64,000 nt of DNA from Paralvinella palmiformis (taxonomy: Eukaryota; Annelida; Polychaeta; Terebellida; Alvinellidae), in contig JAODUP010000115.1 of NCBI GenBank assembly GCA_025642065.1, positions 1,289,501 to 1,353,500 of the forward strand, read 5' to 3'. The notes beneath the pieces are model-generated. The model ran no database searches and was not told the DNA's origin. It was given only the letters and a program-made list of their open reading frames with translations. Each line of letters starts with the position of its first letter. Position 1 is the first letter of the stretch. The position numbers were made by a program, and so were the translations under genes. Positions 36,328 through 64,000 of this stretch are shown here, piece after piece.

Positions 36328-36495
36328 TGTAATCAGTAATGTATATTTCCACAGTAGTTTGTCTTGTATATGGTATTCATGTTTTCACAATACCTTTGGC
36401 TAATCACTTGTATTAACTTAAAGGACAAAGGTATGGCTATTAAATTATTTTTGTACATTAATTGATTTTGTCTACACGAATGTTCTAGATTTAGA

Positions 36496-36501
<6 letters not shown>

Positions 36502-36529
<28 letters not shown>
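36502..36529. repeat. (GT)n microsatellite
   Basis: Pure GT run in the spacer between CHMP6 and the EGCase-like gene. Confidence 0.95.
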
Positions 36530-36531
<2 letters not shown>

Positions 36532-36731
36532 CTCAAAATATTCCACAGGATATAACAAGATTGCAGATTTTGTTGGTCTCACATTTTTATTTACTAAAGA
36601 TTGTTTATAGTCAATCACTTGCTAACAGTCAATTGAATATTGGCTAATGCATTACTCTTTTAACAAAATTAATTTGATACAAATATATACACACTAAAAT
36701 CTAGGTAATTGTATACAAATTTCTGCTCGAA

Positions 36732-36880
36732 TGGATGCTTTCATAGTGCAGTTGGTATTATACTATATTTCAAAACTATTTTGGAGTTCAATTTCCTGCG
36801 TCTATGGGATGTTTCATCCAATCAGCTTCTGGGAATCATTACATGGCCGTAAGTCCCCATTGTGACCAGGCTAAACGAAA
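36732..36880 (+). mobile_element. Degenerate tRNA-derived SINE
   Basis: An A box-like TAGTGCAGTTGGTATTA and B box-like GGAGTTCAATTTCC are followed by CGTCTATGGGATGTTTCATC, a core also found reversed at 39165-39185. Confidence 0.5.
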
Positions 36881-37044
36881 CATTTAAAAACACTGCCTTC
36901 CCCTCAACCGAAACTCCAATATCTATTAAATATTATTAAACAACCAGCAAAGCATTCAATACTTCAATTCTTTTCCAAATAAAAAACCCAACATATCCAT
37001 GTTGGAATTTGTGAAATACTGCATGTTTGACTTCACCTATTTGA

Positions 37045-38652
37045 TTAGTTTCGATGGTCACTATTTCGATTAATGACTACTGTTATTAATGTTTGTTTTG
37101 TGTTATTTTCCGCGTAGACTTTCACAATCCGTTCTTTTTCGTCAAAGGTCCATTTTGTTCCCGCTGACGTACGTACCTGAAAACCAGTCCGGTAATGCAT
37201 CTCTGGAATAACGATTTCCGTTGGTTGACTGATTTTTCTGTCCGGCTGGTAACTGAAGAAAAAGTTGTAATCTGACACATTGTACTGCATAGCGCGTGGA
37301 GTACCGCTGACGGCTCTTGCGTACACACGCGCGAAAGAACCGGCCACGTTCCAATTGACGTGACCTCCTTCGTCAAAGAAGGCGTGATCCCAGTAGGTCC
37401 AGGACGCCAAGAACTGGTCGGCTAGTCTCATCACAAAATCGCATTCCACTGTAGCAGAGCTGTTAGCGTGGCCATCCGGTTCGCAAGCCCCGAACTCGGT
37501 CAGAAACGAGCTACCCTTAGTTCGGGCTATGTCGCGTAAGACGGCGGGAAACACTTTCGGACCAACGATCTGGTCGCATATCGTACGCTGAAGGAACGTG
37601 AACGGCCTATGCTGCTGCGAGACATCCATCAGCCAGCAGTAATAGTGATAAGCCAGTACGCTGCGATTACTGTACTTCGGTCCACCGGGAACTCGGTCGA
37701 AGCCCGAACCGGCGTGTTCTCCGTTCAGGAAGATACCCCAAGTGACGGGCTCATAGAAGATCAGCGTTCGATCGTCAACAAGCCGAATGGCGTTGCTGAT
37801 TTTGTCGTAGGCCGGCGCCAGATTAATCCTGCCGGCATTACCCGGCTCCAAAAGGAATGGTCTTGAATAGATGTCTCCAGCCCACGGCTCGTTGATGAGC
37901 TCGTAGCCCAAAACGTTCGCGCTGTCTTTGAACACGGTAGCCACTTTTGACCAAAACCGTGCCATCCTGTCCAAGGCGTGGCCGTAGTTATTGTACAGGT
38001 GCTGAAACGCGACTCCAATGGCCTGCGACAGATAACCATCTGTCCACGTCATGAAATGACCCCGACGAAAAGGCCACGGATAGCGGTGCGGCGATGGCGG
38101 AAACTTCTTCAGGATCCACAGCGGGATTCCGTCGTAGTTGCCAAACATAGTTGACATGAGGTCTTGGTGCATGTCCATGATGACGTAGATGCCTCGTTGT
38201 TCTAAGCGTTTGACGATGTCTTTCATGATGCCGATGTACGTCTCGTTGTACCATCCTTCCGTCGGCTCAAATCCAGACCACATACAGCCCAATCGAACGA
38301 CGTTAAAGCCCCATGATTTGTACAGGTCTAGTTTCGTCTCGTTTATCATTTCTTCCGTATACCACGGAACTCCCTTCTGCACAGAGTTCCATCCGTGAAA
38401 TAATCGTACCCTGCCATAACTGTCAACCATCCACTGCCTATTGACGCTTATTTTGGATGACGACGTCGACGATTGTAGAACATTTTCCCTCGAGGCCGGT
38501 TCTTCTAAGCGATTCGTGACAGATGCCACCATATCAGACTTTCCGAAAGTAAAATACGAATTTCCTCTCTTGAGACATCCATTTGTAGGACGAGTTATCG
38601 CTATCAGTATGTACACAGTGGTTAAAGTTCCAGATACACGAGGGGATGCCAT
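37045..38652 (-). CDS. Endoglycoceramidase-like glycoside hydrolase (GH5), single exon
   Basis: Predicted secreted or lysosomal enzyme cutting the bond between the oligosaccharide and ceramide of glycosphingolipids. From ATG at 38652 the protein is 535 aa; MASPRVSGTLTTVYILIAIT looks like a signal peptide, and an in-frame ATG at 38700 would add 16 residues. Visible family features in order: FHGWNSVQKG, GFNVVRLGCMWSGFEP, YVIMDMHQDL, LINEPW with acid/base Glu255, YHYYCW, and FLTEFGAC with nucleophile Glu386, then WTYWDH and a C-terminal beta-sandwich-like region ending near 535. Both catalytic glutamates are present and the frame is intact. There is no intron, and G+C content is visibly higher than in flanking DNA, unlike the other genes here. 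A retrocopy, a transferred gene or lineage-specific intron loss are all possible. It converges on CHMP6. Substrate specificity is not proven by sequence. Confidence 0.9.
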   Translation of the reverse strand: MASPRVSGTLTTVYILIAITRPTNGCLKRGNSYFTFGKSDMVASVTNRLEEPASRENVLQSSTSSSKISVNRQWMVDSYGRVRLFHGWNSVQKGVPWYTEEMINETKLDLYKSWGFNVVRLGCMWSGFEPTEGWYNETYIGIMKDIVKRLEQRGIYVIMDMHQDLMSTMFGNYDGIPLWILKKFPPSPHRYPWPFRRGHFMTWTDGYLSQAIGVAFQHLYNNYGHALDRMARFWSKVATVFKDSANVLGYELINEPWAGDIYSRPFLLEPGNAGRINLAPAYDKISNAIRLVDDRTLIFYEPVTWGIFLNGEHAGSGFDRVPGGPKYSNRSVLAYHYYCWLMDVSQQHRPFTFLQRTICDQIVGPKVFPAVLRDIARTKGSSFLTEFGACEPDGHANSSATVECDFVMRLADQFLASWTYWDHAFFDEGGHVNWNVAGSFARVYARAVSGTPRAMQYNVSDYNFFFSYQPDRKISQPTEIVIPEMHYRTGFQVRTSAGTKWTFDEKERIVKVYAENNTKQTLITVVINRNSDHRN

Positions 38653-38999
38653 TGCTGGTCTTTCTGGATTCGATTTTGCGCAACGGGATGACGAAAACAT
38701 GCAATCCTCCGATTTCTGGCTACGCGCTGTTACAGCGTACACAATCAAAGTCCAGGATCCCAGTCTTTAGCATCACAGCCTGGAATGAATGTTCCATCTA
38801 CCAATCCGACCATGTTCGTATACCAAATTATAGTAACGCTCGGCTCTATGCAGAAAAAATATTAAGTAACCTGTTATATCAGTAGGGGAGTAAACTAACC
38901 AGTCGCCATATTTGTACAGGTAAGTTGTTTTTAAAATAAACGTTTTTATAACTCCCAACACATACGTTAACAGAACGCTAGTTGAGTTGAGTTCTTTAA

Positions 39000-39262
39000 T
39001 CTCCGGTACTAGTCACATCTGAGACATATGACGGAAGGGCAACTCCCGAAGGATACAAATACCACAAACACAGGAGTGAACTGGAGAGAGTTTAGTATTT
39101 TGTCGTCACATATGGCTGAGAGGTAACTCCTCAGGATAATGCCACAAATAATGACAGGATCGAATGAAACATCCCATAGACGTATCTCGGCGACCTTCGA
39201 CCTGGGGTTGAGTTGATTTGTTTAACCTCGGCGCTGATCACACACACACACACACACACACA
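39000..39262 (-). repeat. SINE-like core and (CA)n run
   Basis: On the minus strand CGTCTATGGGATGTTTCATT (complement of about 39166-39185) repeats the core at 36807. Upstream on that strand lies a possible degenerate B box (CCAGGTCGAAGGTCG). A (CA)n run occupies about 39240-39263. Confidence 0.45.
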
Positions 39263-39289
39263 CCTATATATATATATCTGAGTGGGGTC

Positions 39290-39420
39290 TGTCTAGGGAA
39301 TAAAATCCGCCGAACACAGCTATGGGTCGGATTCGAACCCATAATAACCTGGAGATTTGCAGTGCAGTGTTTCAACTCCTGCGTCATAGGAACGACCGTC
39401 ATTCGACATGGAGCTAGTCT
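39290..39420 (-). mobile_element. tRNA-derived SINE
   Basis: A perfect B box GGTTCGAATCC (complement of 39329-39339) and an A box-like TGACGCAGGAGTTGAAAC (complement of about 39371-39388) have tRNA-like spacing. The segment between, CACTGCACTGCAAATCTCCAG, resembles the copies at 55385 and 57060. Confidence 0.65.
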
Positions 39421-39569
39421 GTATGTAGAACAGTGCTCTCTATAGCAACTGCATACCGTACAAGCGGATCCCGATAATGTGGTATATTTATACATACACC
39501 TATACACGTACTTATTCACATCATATTGTTCTCTTCCCTGGCGTGGATGTTCTCAAACATGGAGGATCA

Positions 39570-39668
39570 ATTAATAATAATAATAATAATAATGCCTTAT
39601 AGTTTCAGAATATGAATTGGGATGTCAGTATAATATATGTGATATATATATATATATATATATATATA
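39570..39668. repeat. (AAT)n and (AT)n microsatellites
   Basis: AAT run at about 39571-39592 and AT run at about 39640-39668. Confidence 0.9.
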
Positions 39669-39699
39669 ATAAAAGAGACAAGACAATGTCTCTACCACC

Positions 39700-42600
39700 A
39701 TTATAGGAACCGGGTGGGAGTATTGGCTTGATCATTGTACGAGCAGTAAGTATTAACTGGACCAATATAAACACCGATTTATGCCAAATCTGTGAACTAC
39801 TTAACTGCGTACAGATATAATTATGGAAAATAATAGCCTTGTTTTGGGCCAATCAGACCCCACTCAGTATACACAGGTCGATAGGTATATAGGTCTATTT
39901 ATGTAGTGCTGCACAGATAAGATAATCAGCGCTCTACAAGTGATCACGTGTGCTAACCCGCGATCTACGCATTCCGCTCATTTTATTTCGTATACGCGGT
40001 AATTTTAATTTCACTCCGTTGTAAATGAATGCATGAAATTTGATAAACAGTAATGCTATTATTACTGAATATTTCACGAACAAATATCTATGCGTATAAA
40101 ATCCAAAAATACACAGGACACGTTTTTCGCGCCACACAACAAAGGCGCTAGTTCCCGAAAATCAAATATATAGGAATATAGAGGAAATAAAACACACCGG
40201 ATACGACCGCCAGTCGGGAAGAGAGTGAACGCCAGTTATTGGTCGATTGTTTCCAGCGTATGGACAGGAGATGATCTATTATATCAGGTAGTCTGTTAAT
40301 AGCTTATTAATGACTTGTTCGGTTGACCGACCCCCGTTTTCAATGTGAATCGCCTTTTCGGGATAAATTTTTGGAAGATGGGTCTCGAAATCGCTTAAAA
40401 ATCAGCTGATCGACATCAGGTCGTCGCCGTCGGGCACAAAATATAGTGATTCTCTGGGGATAATAACGCATGTGCATCACTGTGTACGTGATGATCGAGT
40501 TGATGCTGGTCATTTTTTTCTCGTTTGCTTGATTTTGACACCACTACAAACTCGACCAATACATATATATATATATATATATATATGGGAAAAAACGCAG
40601 ATCTATGTTACACATATATTTGTGTGGGTGTGACACTGATCGAACCTGCGTCCATGGGTGAAGAAACGTCCAAATATCCAAATGTTATCATCGTTACCGG
40701 AGATATAAAATAAGCTACCTTCAAGATATAATCACTCACCACTCGTTATAATAATAGATAAGCTATTACTAAAATTATATGCAGCCTAACACTTGTAATC
40801 GCTTATAGATAGTAGAATGATTTGCGTTATCTAGGTCAGATCATTGACCTTTCCAGGTCAGATGATATTATCTATTTTACATTTACAGAGCCATCTAGCG
40901 ATTGCGCAGGAGACAAATGAGAAGTCATAAATTATTTCGAGTCCGCTCGGCTCTCAAACCTATTCTCATCCGAAACGAAGCTTTCTTTATTTTATATTGA
41001 TACACATATCACTTCACTAGATTCAGTCCAAGCTGTTAAAATGATAGAATTAGTGCAAAAATCCCACTTATCCATTATTATTATAGCCCAAGCCCCAAGT
41101 AAAGCAGATCGAGCAAATGGATTTATTGATTGATCGTAATCAAATCATTTGATGTTTAATGGGATTTAGGCTAATATTTGCTAATAGTAATAGTCTATGT
41201 GTATATAACGATATATTAGTCAAATCTGTACACATGTTCAAAATGATTTTGATACTCACGGGTTATTTGACGTATATTATTTCTGAACAAAAACCGGACA
41301 TTTCATAATGATAATGTGTTGCCTGTTCGACTATTGGCTCGAAATGGTGGAAGCATAACATTAGAAGACTAATGAGTAATGTTTGACGTCCCGAAATTAT
41401 TAATAGTGCATGGAGCATAATTATCGCAGCACCATTTTACAGTTTATAAGAATTAATGATGTTATGGTAGAAATACTGTGAACAAAATAATCAACACTTT
41501 GTAATCATGAATCTACAATTTAAACTTTGTTTAAAAACAGTAACACCTTTATAAATACATAATAAATTGGATGCTACATAAATTATTACCATACCAGTGC
41601 TGTCTCACCTTGTAATACAAAGCGATCGACGTACGAATCACTGACACCTAAAAACGAAGCAATATAATAGCAGTATTATTTATTTCGTCGTTTTAAATAG
41701 GAAGTTTAAAGATATTCTCCATTGTATTCTTTATTAAGTCATCAAATAGGATAGTTTCTTTCATTCACCATTTGAAAACATTTTTAGTATCGTTTATCCG
41801 ATCGTTTGTTCATGAATTTTGCTTTGTACCTAGACTATAAGTTTGCACAACCGCTATACTTAGTGAGCCACTAAGCTCGATTTTGTCAATGATATTGGGG
41901 TTATGGAAGGTTGTTATTATAATTCTCTTTGTACATCTTCAGTTTGGAAAGCCAAAATATAATGCAAAAATGCCATATTAATTATGATGACGTGTCCACG
42001 TAGCTTTTTGTCGTAACAATGACGTTAATACCAATGCATGCAGATACTTAAAATAGCAGTTTATTTCTAACGTAGTCAATTGAAGCACGCGAGCTTGGAA
42101 AACGAATTCGACGTTTTATCATAGATAAAAGATAACCTAGCTGTCTGAATAATCAAGGTTGTCAGATACATCACTACCTAGTTCACGTCCTATGTGGTCA
42201 TCATACAGTTTGAAATTTTACAGCGGTTGCAATATTCAGATACTTTCCCACTGTTATAAAAGTTGTAGACGTCTTGGTCATGCTGTAACACAGAGTTCCT
42301 AATAGCAGATATTTGCACCTGAAAAATTTCACCCACTATACCAAGATAAACCAGGCAGCAGCTGTTCCATCTCTGTTTGTGACTGATCACTGACCATTAT
42401 ATTTAAGCCCTTTATACAGTATCGATGCAATCTTTTGATGTGTATTTCTGTATGGTGTATATGATGACTCCTGTGGCAGAGACCTTCATCAAAAAGACAA
42501 CTGTACATCACCATCTACTTGACGATCTACTTACTCGAACATGAAACTATTTCAAAATAAAAGAGGACGAAAGATTAAATAATTTACTCATATTAAAACA

Positions 42601-42830
42601 TCTGTTTCAAAGCGTCATATATACTGTTGGCTAATTAAACCTGTTGGGAGTTTCAGTATCCGACTCAGATGAACAAAATATCAGAAGCAATGTCCAATTT
42701 TAGGTTATTTTGTTTCGAACTCGTAGGTTATCCAAGTAATGTTCTGATTATATACTAGAATAGGATGGCAGTGAACGGGACATTAGGTGAAGCACTTCAA
42801 AGTAACTTCTCTTCCTCAGGCCGCTAAATG
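39700..42830. other. Spacer without a recognisable gene
   Basis: Small frames at 40525, 42190 and 42329 show no domain, signal peptide or splice-consistent partner. A short AT run lies at about 40562-40586. Confidence 0.5.
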
Positions 42831-45679
42831 AACTATTATAATTATAAATAAACATCTATAGCAACCATGAGAGTAAAAGTCAGTTATCCAAGAGCTTGAA
42901 ATGGCTGTCTGTTGAACCATCACATGCAAGAAATTCCAGCCAAACATACACACAGGCCACAAGAAAAAAACAATGACACCACACCTAAACAATGAACCAC
43001 ATCCACCGATTGCTGTTATGAAATTTATTATGTACGCCAAAACTCGCATGATGATCAAATATGATTTTATTAAGGGCTGTCGGCAGTGTGGAACACACTT
43101 CCTTTGTACAAAATATAAATAGGCAAAGTACCCAGCACGCCCGCACTGATACTAACCAACTTCTCACAGTACTACGAAAAACACCGAAAATGACCTGCAG
43201 CCGAGTTACATCAACCACAGCATCTATAGATACAATGTACATAAAGCTGACCAAATCACGCGCCTACCAAACAAACAATAATGGACAGCTCTATCTTTCA
43301 CAGTTATGGTGCATCATTATCTGTACAACATATTAGTGTTCAGCAATCTAGAATCATACTCTACAGAGAATCATTCACCCAATGAGTTCAAAATTAAGGA
43401 CTTTGTGATTATAGCATGCAATTCTCGAACGAAGTGGACACATTCAAAGTGCTCTTGCAAGGACTGTCATCATTCACAGCAGTTCAATTTCATAATTAAT
43501 ACCTCCCAATCACACTACTTTGGTTCAGAAATGATCAGCCTTACATAATCTGAATAACAATTTTTTAAACCTATTGTTAAATACAAGTCACACTACTAAT
43601 TAATGAGCAGTTTCTTCAGGCTCTACAAACATTCAACCATTACCACAGAATACAGTACACAGAACAAATAGTACTGATCATTTCAAACTGGACACCATAT
43701 ACAACTAAATGATTATCACTGTATTAGTAATTTTTTTTTCACCATATGATGAGTTTGTCTACAAGTAGCTCCTGCCTAAACAGTCAGACTCCTCTCTCGT
43801 GCACAACTGAGTAACTGGGAGAATGGTGTCTCTCTTCTCAATACGAACAAAGAAACTAGTGGAACATCTCGAAAAAGCACCGTTTCAAAATTGTTACCAC
43901 CAGAATCACAATGGCTAGCCAACACATACATCTGAATATCTGTATGATTATCTGTGCAACCCATTGACCAAATTATCATCAAAGGAAAACAGGAACAATT
44001 TAAGGCTGACGATGAAATGTGTAAATAAATTATTAAAAAAATGATAATACTCTTTATGCAACAAATAACTTCTAAAACAAGCAGCATCTAACAGTTGCTG
44101 AATAAGCATCATCTTTAGTTATTTGTCACCACTGAAGTTTAGGCTAAATAGTAAGCTCTAGCCCCAAGTTATTGTGACCTTGTTCAATAACACGTGATGG
44201 ATACACTGGTCTCCCAGCACGATACAGTTCAAAAGGACGATGAATAACAGAAAAATACTAATTTACTGCTGCCTGTAGACTGAGACTGATATAACACCAT
44301 AACAATACAGCAAACTGAGAAAGCACACACGTTCTGGGCGTAAAGATTACATTTTGTACGGCAGCATCAGAGAACCCAGACCAAAAATGTACAAAATATT
44401 CAGAAGAAAGTCATCAGATGTTTGTTGTAGACGGGTGTGAGAAACCGAGTTATAAAAGTGAACTGGTGTGTAGCAGTGCCTGAACCTGTGTCTACTGAAG
44501 TTCAACAAGCTCACTGCACAACTGATCGTGAAACATGTATACATCTGAAGACCATCCTGGCTAAACTGAAGATGCGATGATATATGAAGAAGTATCTACA
44601 ATGCACTTATCTATTGCCATTACTAGAAGCAAATAAGAACACATCTCACACAATATTTATCATTCCTGAACATTTACATACAGGTACCCCGCACAGTTAT
44701 GCATCATCTTTTATTGGGTATGCAATGATTAATGATTGGGATCGAGTACAGTAAAGAACTGCCTATCAAAGTTCAAATTCCTCCCTGAATTTTACTCACT
44801 ACATGAATTAAGTAAAATGACCTCTGGCCACTAACAAGTTCTAAGCACTCGCACATGAAATCCACACAAGGAAATGACCACCACGAGTATGGCCACTTAA
44901 ATAAATGGCAAATCAGCCGCAAAAAGGAAGCCAACTTAAAACATGGACATATGTAACAATGAGTCTGTGTTAACAATATTTACAAATGTTTTTCATCCCT
45001 AATTTACATAAACAACAACAAGTCACACAAGAACTTTTAGTGCACGCAAGCGAGTGTGTACACGCATGCGTGCGCATGCACACACACACAGCTATACATT
45101 AGACAATAATATAATTTGCTAATAAACTGACTATAACATATCAGATCCCATGTACAGAATAAACAGCCAGGATAGAGTAACGCATTAATGTCTGATATGA
45201 GCTTTGTGCCCATGTTTTGGTGCTCACACACTTGATAAGAAAACATGAATAGTAGTGCCATTGGTTCCCTGGCCAAGAAGCTGGGATGGAACATAACAGA
45301 AATGGATGGACACTGCCCGATTCCATGAAGAATGGCATACATATATATCGCAGGCTAACAGAAACTATGCTCTGGGGACCTGCCCATGCTCTCAGTATGG
45401 CCATTCTTTTTTTGCCCAGACACACATACAGGTCAGCCTCCACACTTAACAACACTTTATCCTTTCACTGATGCCACAAACACACAGGTACTAGCAGACT
45501 GGAAACCTGTGGCCACTTGCCATCAGCACACCAACACTAATCTTGGCTAAAGCACAAACATGCATGCATGAACTAAAAGCCAGTGTGCTGGCAGTTTAAA
45601 AAAATCTGTAATGCTTACAGTACGACAGTGGGTTTTTATTGGCAAAATTTTAAAATTTGTCTACTCCAGAGGCACATAA
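42831..45679 (-). other. Downstream region of FOXK, possibly a long 3' UTR
   Basis: Almost free of microsatellites and recognisable transposons, unlike the surrounding spacers, which would fit a long 3' UTR. Several minus-strand AATAAA hexamers occur, for example complements of 45635-45640 (40 bases after the stop), 43067-43072 and 43024-43029, so the end cannot be decided. No further exon seen. Confidence 0.35.
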
Positions 45680-62510
<16,831 letters not shown>

Positions 62511-62807
62511 TACCGCTAGGGTGCAGCACTCACGACTTTATGATATATATATATATATATATATACACAATAATGAAATCTTGAGAATACACTATTTTCA
62601 ACCTCTGTCTATCCAATTATATACTGAATAAATGAAGTAAACACTAAAAACACATCATAATAACAAAATTGAATGCGTTTTGATGGATACTTATTTTTTA
62701 TAATATTGATAATTTCGTTAACTCTCTCACGTTACAAATGAAGGTAGACTTTTATCAATCACTGAAGAAATCGAAAATTGTAATAATGAGAGGAAAATTG
62801 TGAACTC
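62511..62807. other. Upstream of FOXK, no gene seen
   Basis: An (AT)n run lies at about 62541-62566; otherwise A+T-rich unique sequence. Confidence 0.5.
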
Positions 62808-62950
62808 GTAGCGCGGTTGGCAACAGATCTCAACCACCTGAACTCAAATTTCGGCGTGTGCATGCCTGAAGGTTGTTTAATCTTTCTCTTAACCTCATTA
62901 CTGTTGGAGATCGCCTGGTCCATTCAATCTACTATATGTGGACAGAAATG
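62808..62950 (+). mobile_element. SINE-like repeat copy
   Basis: TAGCGCGGTTGGCA resembles a polymerase III A box. About 50 bases on, CTGAAGGTTGTTTAATC then AACCTCATTACT matches 63820-63865 and 14124-14170. Confidence 0.5.
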
Positions 62951-63167
62951 TTCAAAAAACATAATCAAACAGTCTGGGTGGGAGTCCCGGGGAAACTCAT
63001 GCAGCAAATAAAGGGCTCCAGAACATAATAAGTTTAGCCAGGTTATATGGTCTAACAGTTGGTCATGCAGTTCTCCCAGATATGCAGAACCTATAAGATC
63101 GTCTGACCGGTTTATCGTACACAAAGGACAGACTATTGTAATTGTACAACTTAGTTTTGGAATATTT

Positions 63168-63362
63168 TTGGAGTGTTTTACGTCCTCAGGGGGGTTTTAA
63201 CGTCCCCCTTTATGTTAAATAATTCAGTGGAGACGGCAGCGCCATTTAACGTGATCAGCCACGATGTTGTGAGCCGAGAAATTAATCTCTGGAAAAGTTT
63301 CGACCTCTTACGGGGTTCGAACCTGTGCCGGGTGCTTAACCGTTAACCCACCGGTTTACGGT
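63168..63362 (-). mobile_element. tRNA-derived SINE, second copy of the 11641 family
   Basis: The B box GGTTCGAACCCC (complement of about 63312-63323) and A-box region GGTGGGTTAACGGTTAAGC head a body closely matching 11788-11998, including GAGACGGCAGCGC and ATGTTGTGAGCCGAGAAATT on the plus strand. The LINE-like tail of the other copy is absent, so this copy is truncated at its 3' end. Confidence 0.75.
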
Positions 63363-63710
63363 AAGCGCATGCAGTTGATATAGTATAGCAAAAACAAAAA
63401 CAAACAACAATACCGAGGTGAGTGTGAAATATAACCACAGTGTAATTATGATCGGAGTCGCTTAGCTTTGTGTGTAAATGAAGAACGTGTATACGCATTT
63501 CTTTGACGAATAAAGTTAAAAATAAACAAACGAATACACAAATAAATGATGCCTATATTAGGCACATCGTTACCCAGTATGTACATTCCCTTTCTGTTTT
63601 ACACATTAAATGGCCATAATGTGCCCAGATAACAAATTATTTTGTTCGTTTTACTACAAAGTTGGGTCTTTCCGTGACCTAAAATTGGTAGATGGTTGAG
63701 TTGTTTAGTC
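63363..63710. other. Spacer without a recognisable gene
   Basis: A+T-rich, no coding signal seen on either strand. Confidence 0.5.
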
Positions 63711-63764
63711 TGTGCCTTGGTCACGCCTGAGACGACGTCATATGGCCGGGCGGAGGTGCGGGTT

Positions 63765-63900
63765 ACCTCTTGGTAGCGCAGTAGGCACAGAAAATAAACA
63801 TCTGGATTTAAACGTAGCCATGTTTAAAGGGTGTTTCATTATTCGCTTCACTTCATTACTTTTTGTGGTTACTCAACCTATTCAGCCTGCCGCAAAAGAG
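63765..63900 (+). mobile_element. SINE-like repeat copy
   Basis: GGTAGCGCAGTAGGCAC fits the A box consensus well, followed by AAAGGGTGTTTCATTATTCG and TTCACTTCATTAC, the core shared with 62808 and 14090. No clear B box. Confidence 0.5.
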
Positions 63901-64000
63901 CAACATTTACTGTAAAATTAAATTGCAGAAAGAAAACTTCGCGAAACTATAGAATTTTGCTTGGGTTGAATTACCTACTTATAATACTGTCTAATTTAGG

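Noticed and set aside
38653..38748. N-terminal extension of the EGCase-like frame
   Set aside because: It is open, but position 38748 is TTG rather than ATG. The ATG at 38652 begins a good signal peptide and has a purine at -3.
37609..38885. Several frames on both strands over the EGCase-like gene
   Set aside because: They are shadows of the 535-codon gene in G+C-richer sequence.
45037..45471. Frames of 60-104 codons downstream of FOXK
   Set aside because: No domain, overlapping on both strands, and most simply part of the FOXK 3' region.

Overview
The window is eukaryotic nuclear DNA. It is A+T-rich, its protein-coding genes are split by GT-AG introns, and it is dense in microsatellites and degraded retroelements. 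The five recognisable genes are animal genes. Their divergence from vertebrate relatives, together with the mix of tRNA-derived SINEs, CR1/L2-like LINE tails, FLYWCH debris and a Ty3/gypsy element, points to a lophotrochozoan, most likely a mollusc. No species can be named from the sequence alone.

Layout, left to right. Positions 1-6100 hold no intact gene, only pieces of three LINEs, a short PYxFEP exon-like fragment and a pair of duplicated ~70-base segments. Positions 6137-18812 (+) hold a complete 14-exon ferric-chelate reductase 1-like gene (signal, Reeler, DOMON, cytochrome b561; 593 aa). Positions 20203-26196 (-) hold a complete 5-exon PIGX gene (GPI-mannosyltransferase I stabilising subunit; 267 aa) lying tail-to-tail with FRRS1; its first intron contains a decayed Ty3/gypsy element with both LTRs. 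Positions 27451-36106 (+) hold a complete 8-exon CHMP6/VPS20 gene (ESCRT-III; 206 aa), head-to-head with PIGX across ~1.25 kb that carries two CCAAT boxes. Positions 37045-38652 (-) hold an intronless, comparatively G+C-rich endoglycoceramidase-like GH5 gene. Positions 45680-62389 (-) hold a complete 8-exon FOXK transcription factor gene (FHA plus forkhead; 765 aa). The rest is introns and spacers filled with repeats.

The genes are unrelated housekeeping or membrane functions (membrane electron transfer, GPI-anchor synthesis, ESCRT-III, glycosphingolipid breakdown, transcription). They do not form a pathway or operon; the only arrangement with a possible regulatory meaning is the PIGX/CHMP6 head-to-head pair. 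Joined exons preserve reading frame across every junction in all four spliced genes, which is the main support for the models.

No clearly new biological system was found. The most interesting observations are a SINE whose 3' tail resembles the end of a LINE fragment in the same window, a sequence core shared by several SINE-like copies, the intronless EGCase gene in an intron-rich neighbourhood, a 21-bp perfect hairpin inside a longer foldback in CHMP6 intron 1, a ~690-bp TA-flanked pogo-like element in CHMP6 intron 7, a 312-bp tandem repeat in FOXK intron 1, and a tandem splice acceptor in FOXK.
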